From Pelodera strongyloides (taxonomy: Eukaryota > Nematoda > Chromadorea > Rhabditida > Rhabditidae): DNA of 64,000 bases. The translations under genes were made by a program, and so were the position numbers. Positions 1 to 13,500 of this stretch are shown piece after piece. Position 1 is the first letter of the stretch; every line of letters begins with the position of its first letter. The stretch lies in assembly GCA_036852015.1 (NCBI GenBank), contig JAANDG010000142.1, forward strand, positions 186,001 through 250,000, given 5' to 3'. The notes below the pieces were generated by a model. It searched no databases and was not told the DNA's origin. It saw only the letters and a list, made by a program, of their open reading frames with translations.

Positions 1-1977
1 CCCCAGATTAATAAAGATTTTGATGGGGGGAGGGGGCCACGAACGACAGTTGTTTGTGCTCATGCAGCGTGTTATGTATGATGACGTGCTGTGCATTTGT
101 GAATTTAATGTACTGCAAGTGTGCACCTTATAGGTGGCGGTCACCGGAGACTTGGTACTGTAATCGGTTTGCTCTGTGAGTCTGTGACGCAGTGCCTCGA
201 TGAGTTTGTGTTGAACATTGTACCTTTCCGTTTTGTTTATCACTGAGATGGGTTTCATGTGCACTGCATCTGTATACCTTTCGGTCTTGTATGCTGTGCA
301 GTACACTATCGGTACGAGCTGAGTGTAATTTGTGTACCATTCGTCGTAGCTACCGTACCCCTGATAGGGTGTCACTGTCAATTTCATTTTACTATTATGT
401 CATGAACAGTTCAAGTGATTTGCTTTGTGTGGTGTACCGTATACGTGTCAGTGTACATTATAGGTATTGCATATCGTAAAATGTGGGTCTTCATAATATA
501 CAGCGTGTTAGAGACCGGAATTGTCGTCTTGAGTATTTTTCACGACACGCCTAATATGATACGTACGTGTGTTGTACCGTTTCGTATATGTGTGTTCTGC
601 GCTGAGCGTGTGGGTCACGCATTACTTTATGTTGTACCGTATGACTTTCTGGTTTTCGTTCCTCGTACTATACGAAAATAGGGTGTTATTGTCAAGTTAG
701 GGTTTGTAAGTTTGTATATCGTATTATTGTACTAAATGGCGTACGAGCTCGAGATGAGTCCGCGTGACAGCTATATATTTCCGCATAGACAATTAAGCGA
801 CGTCGTGCTTGATTTTTCTGTCACTCTGCGCTGCGTGTCTGTTGATGTAACAAATTGGCTAGTTTTCCTGATGACTATTGCTGGATTTCTACGTAATATC
901 TAGAATGTCTAATTGACTAGAAGTTCTCGGATTTCTAGTGTTCTATGCGCCGTGCTGAATGTTGTGTTGTGCGAATTTCGTCTACGATAAGCTGTATGCC
1001 GTTATTAGATGTCTTTGCCCTGATTGTTGTAATCGTACATGAGTGTGAATTTTAGCAACTTGTATGAACAGACAAGAACAGTGAATTAACTGTGGATTTT
1101 GTCCCTCACTGATGGAGGAACGTGTGCTTGATTCAAAAATCTGATCTTGTTCTTATGTTCTTGGTACTTTCTTAAAGCGAAATACCGCGGTTTTTGAAAC
1201 GCATCGTGGACAACTGAATTCTTACGTATTTATGTGAATTTGCTCGAATTTAGCTAGATTTTTTAATTCTAATTTATGTTCAGTTGAATCCTGGTGTACT
1301 CGATGTGTTTCAAATACCAACCGGTATTTCGCTTTAAAGGGAATGTCAAGGGGGTTTCTGCGCAGAACCAATCCCCTGGCGCACACTAAGTAATCTCGAA
1401 AGGCGCCCAATACAGTAAATCTACAAAAACGGCGCCATAATAAAATATTTGAGATTTTGTCATAAACGTGAACAAAACCCGCCGCAACGCACGCAAACGG
1501 TAGCGTTGCGGCGGCCAGGTAATTCAAACGGTCCCGTGGACAACGATTTGGCTTAGCTCTGTCCAGACGACCCGAATCCCATACTGAAGGCATTTTTGGA
1601 GGGGTTTGAAATTGTTTTTCTATTTATCCAAAAGTTTTTGTTTATTTTTATTTTCACTTTCCTTACCTTCAAAACGTAAGCTTTTTTTGAACCGCATGGG
1701 GCTGCTAGGGCCCCATGCAGCCCCATGCGTTGTCTCTGCGGTCATGCTATGCGGTGAACGATTGGCCCAAAATTTCCACTGTTTCAAATTTTAATTGTGT
1801 TCTTGTTGTTTTATAAAGTCCACAAAACAAACTGTTCTCTCTCGAATAAGAGGAGAGAAAACATTGACCTTGGGATTTACATACCAAAGCAGTTTTTTCT
1901 ATTGTTACACATATGCCTGCTGTAAAAGTGCAAATACATATTGAGAAAAAACCACCTGTAAAAATCAACACACTGCT
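1..1977. other. Upstream flank of the transporter gene; no gene supported
   Basis: No exon with convincing splice sites was found here. The first ~700 bases contain loosely repeated motifs such as GTGTACCGTAT and ATAGGGTGTCACTGTCAA, suggesting a decayed tandem repeat. A TTAA-ended inverted-repeat element lies at 1172-1337. The open frames of 60-120 codons in this stretch are low-complexity or cross the repeat and look fortuitous. Confidence 0.6.
1172..1337. mobile_element. MITE family A, copy 1 (TTAAAGCGAAATACC termini)
   Basis: The left end reads TTAAAGCGAAATACCGCGG and the right end is its imperfect inverse, GGTATTTCGCTTTAA. Inner terminal repeats continue through TTTTTGAAACGCATCGTGGAC. 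About 166 bp with no coding capacity. It is one of nine copies in the window. Ends in TTAA on both sides fit insertion at TTAA targets, but the duplication itself cannot be separated from the terminal repeat. Confidence 0.85.
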
Positions 1978-4900
1978 ATGCTCGGACATCTCAACCATAA
2001 ATATCGTTATGTTGTCTTAGCTGCAGCATTCTTCTCTCTGACTTGTACTGCTTCAAACTACATAATCATCCATTTTACGTTTATTTGTATGAATGAAGAT
2101 CCGTCTGGAATTAGAAGCAATGGAAATGAAGTGCGAATTCAAAACTGTTATATTAAAGCGAAATACCTTGCTTTCTTATGCAGCATATGCAAATGAGCAA
2201 AAATTAGAATAAAAACTAGACCCCAATTAGACCTCACTTTGCATAAATGCATAGGAATGCATGTACTTAAGATGCGTTTCAAAAAAAGGCCGGTATTTCG
2301 CTAAGTCGATCTAACGTTGTGACTTGTGACCACTAGCTAGATATATATTTATTGTATGATTAAAAAGAAATTAGAAAATGATTTTATTATACATAATTAT
2401 AAAATGTTTGCACTCATTTGTTCTAGTCCTACAACGTCTTCTCCTATACACAACAGGAGAAGTCATATCTGATAGGAGTGGTAGGATTGGGTACAGCTGT
2501 TGGCACATTTCCAATCAATCATTTATCGATTAAATATGGAGCTAGGTTAGTGTTCATTCATGGAAAAATATTTTTATCTACTATGTAACTGTACTATATG
2601 GTACAACTATCGGGGTCCAACACGAATCGTCCGTCTAATTAGGGAAAGATTTAATTTACGTCTACAGTGATATTTGAGGAATCGCAAAACGGAAAATCTA
2701 TAAATTTGGTTATATTGCAGAATCCCTTTCTTCATCTCTGCATTGATTTCGGCACTCGCAACACTTCTTATTCCCTTTGCTGCCGAAATTGGTTTACTTC
2801 CGCTACTCATATGCCGTTTTGTTCAGGTGCTTTCTGGTTTAATTCGTCAATCATAATAATAAATGTTTATTGGATCAACAAATCGTAGGTACAAAAAAGC
2901 TACGTGAAGATCTGCGTTATAGTTTCCGTTCTTACTTTTTCACGCTAGCACGCTACCACGGTGAAGCTTATATTTCGCCTTCTTCACAGTGTGGACGCCA
3001 CCAGTGAAGCTAGACTTAGACTTCTGTATAGCCAATAACGAACTAACGACAACAATTCGCTGGAGGGAGAGTGCACGAACATCGAGCTATACTGACCGGC
3101 AAGAGAGATTTGATATTTATTTTTTTCCCGTCATTTCTTTTTTTTAAGGGAATGGCCTATGCTGCCGATTTCGCCACAATGGGTGTGATATGTGCCCGCT
3201 GGGCGCCCATCTCAGAGTATGCAACTTTTGTGGCTTTTCTCACTCTTTTCACACCAATTTCCACGTTTCTTACGAATTATGGAACTAGCCTGGTGAGCAA
3301 ATTATCTATTATTTTTTGTAATGAAAAGACATTGTGTGTCATAAGTCTTTCTTTTGGGACTGTGAGGTATGCGAGAACAGAGCTGTTCTCCTAGGCTTCC
3401 ACTATTCCACAGCACCCACGCTGGTCCTGCATCTCGCACGCGAACTGGAATCCTAATTCATGTTTGTTAAAGGGACAGGCCAGAAAAAAAGGCTTTCTCA
3501 ATTTACTTGTACTTGTACAGGAAGTCCGGAATATCAAAAAAATTTTATCGTGGGCCTGTCCCTTTAATCCCGAAACATCCTAGTTACACTTTACGTGGAC
3601 GTGATGACGATAAATCACTTTTCTCAGCCCATGAATATAATTTTTATTTTTAAAGTTTTGCACATCATCTTTTGGCTGGCGAATGTCGTTTTACGTCCAC
3701 GCGGTCGTTTGTGTAATCTCTTCATTCGTCTGGTTGCATTTTTATTCCAATGACCCTAGTCAGGATAAACGTGTATTTCCAGAGGTAAACAGATGCTGTA
3801 TTACTGTATCGACCTAATCAGTGGTAGGTATCTTTGTTGATAGTAATATGCTCCGCTCCATCTATTGATCAAACAACTCTCATGCAATACGATCAATAAT
3901 AATTAACTAAAAAGAAACAATTTCACATTCAGGAACTTGCCCTAATACACGAGGGAAAGACAAAACAGCACATCATTGGCGCCACCAGTGTTCCTTATAA
4001 GGTATCTTTCGAGATTCAAGAAATTGACATAGAATTCACAGTAATGTAGATAGCTTTGTTCCATTTACTTTCAGAAAATCCTCAAAAATACAACAATTCT
4101 TGTGGTTTGGTTCAATACATTTGTGGATATTGTGACAGTGATGTTGTTGCTGAGTTATGCTCCTTCTTACTTCAGAGCTGTACTTGGATTTGATGTACAA
4201 ATGACGGGTAACGGTTTGGTACAGTCGCGGAATAAATTGCTTCCGACAAGGTAATTTTGCCGTTTGTCGCCAACAATTTTTTTTCCGATACGGCTACAAA
4301 AGCGTTTTTTTCTTATCGGAAACAAAATTTATCGCAAAGGAAAAGTACACAGGTACAACAAATATGCAACACTCTACCCTCTTCCGGAAAGTGTAGCGAT
4401 ATCAACTGAACTATCTTGCAATAAAAATCATACAGGCACAAACTTGCTTATTTGAGAAAAAAAATTATTTCACACAGCAGTAGACTGCTCCTTTTTGCCA
4501 AGCATATTTTACAGAGCTGCAGAGTTCAAACGTACTACCGTAGTAGAGTAGACTGAGTAGACGACGGGTTCCACATGGCAAATTGCTCGGTCTTCAGACC
4601 ATTGTCCGGAGGGACTCCAAACCAAACTAGGTTCTCATACAGTCTTGGCTCTTGGCTACCGTATGACAACTTCGTTTGTTTTACTTTTTTTTAGGTCTTT
4701 TGACAGCGCTTTGCGGGATCACACAGCTTCCATTCAAAATTGCAAGTGCAATTGCAAGTGATAAAATACGGTAATTGTAATTATTTGCAATTTTACACGG
4801 TGATTGTAATTTACACAGCTTTACAAGACTAAAATGGCTCACTTTTAGTTTTGTGTCTGAAAAGTCAAAAATGATTTTCTTCAATACTCTTGCCGTTGGC

Positions 4901-6888
4901 GTCTGCGGGGTGATATGCGGATCCATTGGTGAGTGAGTACTATTTATAAAGCGAAACAGCGGCCGGTTTTTGAAACGCATCCTGGACAACTGAATTCTCA
5001 GGTATTTATGCTACGTTGTTCGAATTTAGCTCGATTTTTATTCTATTTTATGCTCATTTGCAAAGCGCGTAATGCTGGTCTACTCGCTGTGTTTCAAAAA
5101 CCGGCCGGTATTTTCCTTTAACAAAACAAAGCGAGTATAGAATACTACTGTTAAAGGGAATATGTAGGCCCTTTTTGAAGTTAAGCTGTATTAAAGGGAC
5201 AGGCCCATCAAAATAAACCTATATTTACGATACGTTCATAGTGACTATCAAGCATTTTTATTACAATATATACAAACTAAATTTCACATTTATTTGCCAT
5301 GGAAAACTTTCGTCCGATGCGCTCGCTTAAATGTATACCGTAAAGCCGCAAATATCCTTGTCGTCAATGCAAATTTATCGTGAAATCATAATGCGATTAA
5401 AATTTGCATATATAGCTTTGAAATCTGCAGTTTTATGGTATACATATGCGTTGAGTGCATTGGAAAAAAATTTTCCATGGCGAATAATGGTGAAATTTAG
5501 TTTGTATATATTGTAATAAAAATTCTTGATAGTCATTATGAACGTATCGTAAATATAGGTTTATTTTGATGGGCCTGTCCCTTTAATAGAATGCGTGTTG
5601 CCCATTAAGGAAACAATAACAAAAGTTGTCTACAGTTACCCACTTAAAAGAAAATCAATTACAAAGCTCGCCTTTTCCATAGTAAACGCTAATTCGGAAC
5701 CGTGATAACGGGTCCGATGAAAATTCAGTTTAAATCGGCAAATAGCAAGATTCAAGATGCAGCGCATTCCAATTTCGTATTTACATATTAAGTCGCCTAT
5801 TTAAATTAACGTCTGGTATGGAAACGCTAGTTTCGCTTTTTTTTTGCTCATTTTGAGTGCCTACATATTCGCTTTAACAGAGAAGGGACTTCACAGGCTA
5901 TTCCACATAGCCTACGTGGACTCAACAGTTCGTGAAAAGTACTGGGCAATAGAATTCCCCTGCAAAACGTGTTGCAGCATCACAAAATTTGCATGTAACG
6001 CATAGGAATGCAGTTGGCGAGGATATGTTTCACTAACCACCTACAATACCTCTTTAAATTAGGGAGAATCGTCTGTGGATCGTTTAGAAAGTCAGTCGCT
6101 TCTAGGTTTCTTTTCTCGAGAGGAAAAATGGTGGAGTTTCGGATGTGTTCTAGCAATAACCACGATAATGGTGACTAATTGCGGAGGCTTCTACAAATGT
6201 GGATGCTTCGTAGCACGGTGCGGCTTTCCATTCTTATTTACTTTTGACAGAAAACGCTAGAAAACGTCTCACAGCAAGACCTTCTCAGCTAACACTAAAC
6301 TAAATGGAGAGGAACAATCTGGCGAAGATAGGGCGAAGACGCCGCGACCCGTTTTCTCAGAATCGGGCAGTTTCTCGCTCAATTTTCCTTGTTTCGCCCA
6401 GTTTTCGCCCAGCTAGCGCCAGGATATCGCGGCGCGGCAATTCCGCGCCATGGTTTCGCCGCGAACTGCCCAAGTTTCATCAGTAACTGGGTTTCCAAGT
6501 TTCCACCACTTATATACAACAAAGTTCAGGCAATATTCGCATATAGTGATCGCAACGATACAGTTTATGAAATGTGTGGCACTTTTGGTGGGACCAACGA
6601 TTGTGTATTTCTGTGTTGCTTCTGATGATGATTTGCGTGGATGGAGGACCGTTTTCTTGATAAACGCTAGCATGATGATCATTGTAAGATTTTTAATTCC
6701 AAGATTTGAAAGCGATACATTTTTTTAATTTAATTAAATTTGTCATTTTTATTTTAACAATAAGTAAACAACCCTCGTCAGTTTTTTTTCAGGGAAATGT
6801 TCTATTTTGGATAGTTTGTACCGATCAACCAGCAGATTTCACGAAAGAACCTTCGAATGAAGAAGCTGTAGAATTAAAAGGAAAATAA
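1978..6888 (+). CDS. SLC17-like major facilitator superfamily transporter
   Basis: Predicted multi-pass membrane transporter of the nematode-expanded SLC17-like (anion/phosphate, vesicular-glutamate related) group; the substrate cannot be told from sequence. Exons 1978-2130, 2427-2545, 2721-2826, 3149-3292, 3656-3784, 3933-4001, 4075-4207, 4695-4770, 4849-4928, 6106-6217, 6530-6683 and 6793-6888 join with matching phases into 456 aa, the usual length for this family. Visible signatures are a first hydrophobic segment (residues ~10-35), GVVGLGTAVGTFPIN plus a KYGAR turn (~68-91), the RFVQGMAYAADFATMG helix (~124-138), a short cytoplasmic loop (~205-240), and NCGGFYKCGCFVARQYSH (~361-378), typical of worm members. 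ATG 1978 is preceded by an in-frame TGA at 1942, which supports the start. The exon 1 donor (GTGCGA) and the exon 10 acceptor are the least certain junctions. Introns 1, 4 and 9 carry MITEs. Confidence 0.88.
2153..2304. mobile_element. MITE family A, copy 2, in transporter intron 1
   Basis: Begins TTAAAGCGAAATACC about 22 bp after the predicted exon 1 donor and ends GGCCGGTATTTCGCTAA. The left arm is shortened, but the AT-rich core with GCAAATGAGCAAAAATTAGA matches copy 9 (58216-58382). Confidence 0.8.
3467..3567. mobile_element. MITE family C (TTAAAGGGACAGGCC termini), short copy
   Basis: The ends TTAAAGGGACAGGCC and GGCCTGTCCCTTTAA are exact inverses and enclose only about 70 bp. An internal TACTTGTACAGGAAGTCCGGAA motif resembles the larger copies at 54545 and 55680. 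It lies in intron 4 of the transporter gene. Confidence 0.8.
4945..5121. mobile_element. MITE family A, copy 3, in transporter intron 9
   Basis: Starts about 16 bp after the exon 9 donor with TATAAAGCGAAACAGCGGCC and ends CCGGCCGGTATTTTCCTTTAA. The target-like TTAA is imperfect on the left side. The core keeps GCTCGATTTTTATTCT, as in other copies. Confidence 0.8.
5191..5586. mobile_element. MITE family C, 396 bp hairpin copy
   Basis: TTAAAGGGACAGGCCCATCA at the left is mirrored by TGATGGGCCTGTCCCTTTAA at the right. Complementarity continues far inward (AATAAACCTATATTTACGATACG against its inverse), so most of the element could fold into one hairpin. It lies in intron 9 of the transporter gene. 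The 61-codon frame inside it is not a gene. Confidence 0.88.
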
Positions 6889-9088
6889 AAATATGTGGCA
6901 AACCCTAATATAAACAAATAAACAAATAATTTAATAGACAATATTGGAAGGACCCGTTGTCTGATAACTCTCCACAGAACCAGCGAAAATTGCATGCCAA
7001 AATGGCCAAATAAATGTATGAGTTTGTTTCTTTGTGCATTTAGATATGTATACAGAGCAGGTTGCATTTATTATAAAATAAAATAAGGAGCACTATCTTG
7101 GAATAAACATCAATCAAGTACAATACTCAGGATGAACACCCGCTGGGTCCGCCGCAACAGTGCACGCCTAGATAAAAGAACTGGGAATTGAGCGTTCTAT
7201 GCTCAATATTCGTCTTAGGGTCCTTTACCTGTACAACTTATCCTATCGTATTGAGCACATATTGGAAGGACTCTTATTCAAATGGCCATTATTCAGTGAC
7301 TGTTTACAACGGGGTTCGAACAATTGATTTGCATATTAATTAGCATATACAATTGAGGATAATAATAATAATGTTGTACATAACTTGTAACTTATTGTTG
7401 CAATTTTCAAATAGCATATTTATTAATCGGTGATAAATCTTTCAATAAATCGTTCACCTACTAATATTCCTTGAAAATCAGACACACTCAAAATGTGCGT
7501 TCTTTGCTCAAAAACAGAGGAGCGATGCGCCGCAGAGTTCACATACACTTTAAAAAGGGACGCCCGAAAACTAGAAGTGCTCCAGTCTTTGGATTAACTT
7601 GACGCAAGGAGTTAGTCCTCGTTAAGTGAGCAAAAATTGACCTAGAGGACCACAGAGGAAGTATGATAATTAAGCGTACCGCCAAAAAGAGTCTCTAACA
7701 AACTTCATTATAAATTTGTTTTTCCTTGTACTGTATCTTTTTGTGTTTTCTCCATTTTCATTTTTTTTTCTATAAAACATGTATATAAATTACATTGAAA
7801 AACTTCGATAGGGTGTAAAATGTAAGCCACGTTTGTATGTACATAAACATTAAGTTTCACATCTAGACGAAACAATTTTAAATTTTTTATTTCCTCTTTT
7901 TATTTGACTCGCTGCGAGTGACTTGAAAAATTTAAAACATTGAGGCATATTCCATAAATCAATCAATAAACAATGTATATCAAGATTTGCTGGGGTTATA
8001 TTGCAAATCGTGTCATACACCTTTAAAACAAGTCTATAAGTACCCAAATGATAGTTTATGAAAGAACTTGCAGGAAAAGAAAAGGGAGGTCTCAGCACGA
8101 AATGCAGGAGCAAAGTGGGCGGGCTACGGTATTAAACCCAATCAATATTTAATCAAATCCTTTTGAAAGGCTCCGGAGCAAATTAGCTCCTGTATAAATG
8201 CGCCAACCATGGAAAACTGAAAGTGTTCACATGGCAAGATAAAGAAAGCAACTTGTATTATATTTTCTGGGTGCTCAAGTACTAACTTCACGCTGTACGG
8301 CATGGTTTGTGAAAAATATGCTGCATTCACACGTTTTATATGCAAAGTTCTGTGCAAGTTTCACAACGACGTGCAATACCGCTTTAATAAGAAATTGTTT
8401 TCGTTGCTTTCTCCAGGGGAATTTCTTATTATGCTTAACGGAACAATAAAGATTATGAAAGAAAATGAAACACTATTACATAATATGGCAGAATGAAGCT
8501 TGGAACGTTTCTCGAAAGCCACTCATACACAGGGTATACGGTTAAATATAAATCGATAAATTCGAACATAAAATGATCGAATAAACCATTAACTACAAAC
8601 TACATGGGGGTTGCTTCTGAGATATGGAAGCTAATATGATCGTCCGAAGGTCGGTGTTCTATTATTTTCCCTAAAGCTAATTTTTCTATAAAAGAATAAA
8701 ATAAGCGCCTAACATCAACACAAAGACAATGTAAAGAGGACACATGACTACAATAAACAAATAGGAATATGTACAGTTGGGCTGGAATGATAAGGATGAG
8801 TTAGTTATGGGTAAATCATCAGGAGCATACCCGGCATAGTTCCCCGGGGAAGGGACCGTTGGGAGGCGTATTCACCAAACAAGGTAGGATGGGGAACCAT
8901 GAACCGGCTACAGACATGTACAAAGACGAGGATACAAGGGCCACAGTTGTGCTAGGGAACGACGGAAGAAGGCTTTCCTTGAAGGTGGTACTGGAAACCC
9001 TCAACCGATTCAACTGCCGTAGAAGGATACGAACCATCAATCGATTGACCGTCCAATCAATAATTAAATCGAACTCTCATAAAATCAA
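6889..9088. other. Convergent intergenic region; no gene supported
   Basis: The region separates the 3' ends of the transporter (+) and DnaJ (-) genes. It is AT-rich, unique-looking sequence with short open frames only. The 77-codon plus-strand frame near 8859-9092 overlaps the likely 3' UTR of the DnaJ gene and has no recognisable domain. No strong repeat was seen. Confidence 0.6.
6917..6922 (+). other. Candidate poly(A) signal of the transporter gene
   Basis: AATAAA lies 29 bp after the stop codon. A second AATAAA overlaps the stop codon itself at 6884-6889. Either could direct 3' end formation. Confidence 0.45.
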
Positions 9089-10522
9089 TTAACTAGCAGC
9101 CACGGCGCTGGAATGTACCACGTGTGATGTCAATTTGCCGTCTTCGAACGTCTGAAAATATGATAATTGTGAAAAAATGATAATTGTGTAAACGTGGACA
9201 AAACTGATTTTAATCTGTTCAAATTGATGATACGGAGCTCTCATAATAGGGCTTTTTTTTATGAATAGTTCGGAATCTTACATCCACATATTCCCGAGCA
9301 TTATGGTGGTATATGACATGATTTTTCCCTCGCCGATGAAATAAGATCTCTCAAGTAATATCTCCGCACGTTTTTCCTTTTTTGGACTTTTTCCCCGGTT
9401 GATATTCCCAAAAATGACAATTTCCATGCATCCCCACCTCAATGGTTTCCTTCCCATTATCTTCCGTTTTCTTCGTCATAATCTTCTTCCCGTCGACGAT
9501 CTTAGTTGTGGTCGTCGTCTTGGTTGCGGAGGCCGCCTTGCCCGGCTCGGCGGCGGACGAAAACCGAATCACCGTGGAAAATTGACTAAAACAAAGTTGT
9601 TTTCTCATAACGCTGACAGTCATCTGATGTTCTAAGTTAACGACATTCCTGTGCGGCTTGCATACAACTACTAGTAGACCATAAAGGCATCAATTCCCAT
9701 CAGTGATCATAAGCTACTGGTAGGATCTATCCCAAATGGTACCGTACTGGCACAGCTATGGTACAACTATGGTACCTGTCATTCTCGTCCTTCCGCTTCT
9801 TGTTGTCGTCGAAGAAAATGTGTACTCGGCTGTTCGGATGCCGCCGGTGTTCTGAATTGGATTATGTTTCTTATTGAAATATTGTTCTAGTGTTAATGTG
9901 CTTGCCATTTTACTAGTGTCTCGCAATTCTTTTCATGTGTTGTTAGAGAATTCAAGAAACTCTCTTTCCGTGAGAAAAAAAAAAGAAAGTAATTCAAAAA
10001 AGACGAATGAAACTAACTCGAAAATAGAAAGTTGTCTGAGGGAAACGCTGAGATGTCATCGAAGAATATGTCCTGAAATGTAATTATCTATACTTCTGGT
10101 CATTTATATTTATGCTAAATCTTGTTCGAGTTCGATATTCACCAACATGAGGGAAATGTCAGGAATGGTGGAGCTCCCTAAGATTCCGCGGAACTTGGCT
10201 AACGTGCCGCACTTTGGAGAGGGCCGCGGCAAAAATTGTGGTGCCTAACAGAACCCAAAAATCGCGTCAAAAATGTGCCGGAGCGGCGCCAAAATGTGCC
10301 GCGTGGCAGAAGAGTACCAAATAAGTGCGGCACGCTTGCAGCCCCTCCCCTCCTTTCCACATGCTGATGAATGTCAAAGAAGTTAAAAATGGGAAAATAC
10401 CAATAAATCCTCTTGCATTTTTCAGAAATTAGTTTGTTTTTAGGAACACAAAAGGAGGAAAATAAAAATAAAACCCAGAGAAACCTTCATGCAAAATAAT
10501 AACCTCTAAAAAAGAACCTCTA

Positions 10523-10563
<41 letters not shown>

Positions 10564-13500
10564 AATAAATAAAAATTAGGGAGATTTTGTTAATAGAAAT
10601 ATTACCCGAAATGGATCTTTGAAAAACGGGTGTCCAAAGAAAAAGTCCTATAAGTTAGTGCGTGTGTTTTGCATAATTTACAGCGAAATGCTAGCCCTTT
10701 TGGAAAATTTGCATATGATAAGCAAATCCTATGTGTCCTATGCTAATTTTGTACGATCGTCCACAAAATTAGCATAGGATACATAGGATTTGCTTATCAT
10801 ATGCAAATTTTCCAAAGAGGCTAGCACTTTAAGAAGTGTTGCTACCACAGTCAATATTTGTATTTTGGAAAGTAGTGAAAGGCTACATCTCGGTTAATAT
10901 ACTACTAGATGCATCTAACCAGCTGATAGTATATTTGCAGCACATCTACATCTACTCAACTAATAACTACATTACTGCACTATTGAAGGAGTTATATTTC
11001 TACAAGAAAAGCGAAGCCACCACCAAACACAACACGCTTCTAACCAGTCTACAAAAAAAGTGCAATAATTATTTCATGACTTACAATTTCTTTAAAGCGA
11101 AATACCGGCCGGTTTTTGAAACAGATCGAATAGACCAGCATTCTTATGCAAATGAACATAAATTAGAATAAAAAATCGAGCTAAATTCGAGCAAATTAAC
11201 ATAAATGCAAAAGAATTCACTCATCCACGATTTTTTTCCAAAACCGGCCGGTATTTCGCTTTGACTTTAAGGTACGTTAATTTTAAATACAGAATCCATC
11301 TAGGGACTATCTTTTGCAAAACATGGACTACAATAATATAAACCATAACCGTAGTTTGTAGTATGCTAATCAGTACCTGAAATGGATCTCGGTTGCCGAA
11401 GAATTCCTTGAAAATATCAAAGGGACTGCGAAAGACGTCGTCGTGAAAGGGCCGCCGCGTCCTGTGTGCCCGAGTGTAGCCGCCGCAGCTCTCCGATCTA
11501 TCGTACTCGGCCTTTTTCTTATCTAAATTAATGAATTATAGGATACTAAAAGTTTTTCCCTGCAACTAACTTTATTTATTTTTTATGATTTCACACAAAC
11601 AGCTTTTTTATGATTTTTATTAGAAAAGTCAAATGGTCCCAAAATTGAGGACATTAGAACTTATAGAACATAGATGATAGATAGAGAACCAAATGCTTTC
11701 AGATAATTTAATGAAGCCATTTCCAATGTAGATTCCCACGTTGAGCTTGCTGATAATTTAAATCTGCATTCATAACCTCATCATTCGCTTTTGATCATAA
11801 CTATCAGTAAGAAGGAAAACATTGAATATTCTTTTAAACTGTTGTAAATAAATTTCCCAACCCCCAAAAATGCACCATCATACGAAGTTAAGTTTCTTTT
11901 CCATTTTATCAATAGTTTTTTTTTCCTCAGTTTTTGCAAAGAATTGCGGTCCAAGCTCAAAAGCACAACGAAAAAAAAAGCCAAACCATCTGGCAAATAT
12001 TGGTCGTGAAAATTTAACCGACGTCAAGCGAATTTATTGCCCCAGACAGTGAGAAAGAGCAGATGGAAACTGTTAATTTTGGAGAAGTTAAACTTTAAAT
12101 TTAAGGCAAAGTGATCATTTCAAAATCCCCCAACAATAAGATCCATTTTTCTAGTAAGAAAGAAAAACGGCTGGCAAAAACAGATAACACGAAAACAAGC
12201 ATTTTCTTTCCGTAAACCCTTTAAAATGAAACGGAAAATTCGATTTTCAAGCAACACACACAAAGAAAAACAAAATATTGAGTTTTGCAGCAGACGATTC
12301 GAGATAATGTGGTATAACTGTCGAATCACAGAAAGAATAACAAATATTTCTCAAAAGTATTGATAATAATCAAGGGTACTGTAGTTATGGAAACGATACA
12401 GTAACTTCAAAAACCACCCACCGTCTGACAATATTTCATATGCTTGTGCGATTTTCTTAAATTTCTTCTCTGCCGCTTCTTTATCCGTGTCATTTTGATG
12501 CTTGTCCGGGTGCCATTTTAAAGCCAGTTTTCGGTAACTGAAATACATTAATATAAATATTTTCTCAAGCACTTTTCCGGCCATGGCAAGGTGCGCGACT
12601 CTACCGTGGTTTCTTTCATAGTTTCTTTTCTCCACCAAAACCCTGAAAATGCCTAAGCCAAGGCCTAAGCCTAAGCCTAAGCCTAAGATACCACATCTGC
12701 CTTTTTTACCATTGATCAATTTTGATACCGTCACAGAAGTTGAAATATAGACGCTGAACTTCACCCCAGAACTACGTCACTATCTCGGCTATCATACATA
12801 CTTCAACTCATATACGTCAATGGCGTATATCTGCCGACTACTGCCCTAACCTAACGGTAAGTCAACACGGAAAACCGGAAGGCTTATCAAGTCCGGAAGG
12901 CGCTGCTGTACAATAGACAGCGCGCGCGTTCAAATATTTGTCCGAGTTACTGTTGGCGGAGCACCGAACAACAACGACACTATGCAACAATGATACCATT
13001 CGAGTGAGATATTTATTTGCTAAGGTTATCTAAGACCCGGAGGGACAAATAAAGGTTCTATGAATGGCCTGCAGGTCACGTCAAATATTATTGGAACAGT
13101 GATGTAATTCAAGAACCATCAATTTGCATACTGGTCTAAGTCTAACATTCTATTTCGTTCTAATTTCTATTTGTAAGTCTTAGATGCATTCCAGTTTCCA
13201 GGGTTTCCCTTTATATCATTAAATTGAATTGGGTTCGCCGTGATGCGTGTGTAAGTTCCATTGGCACAAGCCACATGCCGTTGATGTGATAAAATGAGAC
13301 ACAAATCTTACAACAAGGAAAAGTGTTCGCTTTCTTCTGTTCCGGGAGAATTAAACTTTAAACTAATTGCTGGAGAGCAGAGCGGTCAGATGAAGTAAAA
13401 TCTGATGCAGAAACGACATGCCACAAGGTTGAAATGATATATATCATATCGTCTTTATGTCTATAATATAAAACAAGCGTTACTATATTTCCATATCATA

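Noticed and set aside
1222..1593. 123-codon minus-strand frame
   Set aside because: It overlaps a family A MITE for its last third and has no family motif or splice context.
5880..6030. Exon-like stretch after TTTAACAG at 5880 in the transporter gene
   Set aside because: It is open for about 46 codons but is hydrophilic and does not match the family. The exon at 6106-6217 gives the expected GGFYKCG block and correct phases.
9776..9851. Reading the fifth DnaJ exon in phase 0 ([14 protein letters not shown])
   Set aside because: That frame leads to a phase mismatch with the next exon; inserting the 55-nt exon restores one frame throughout.
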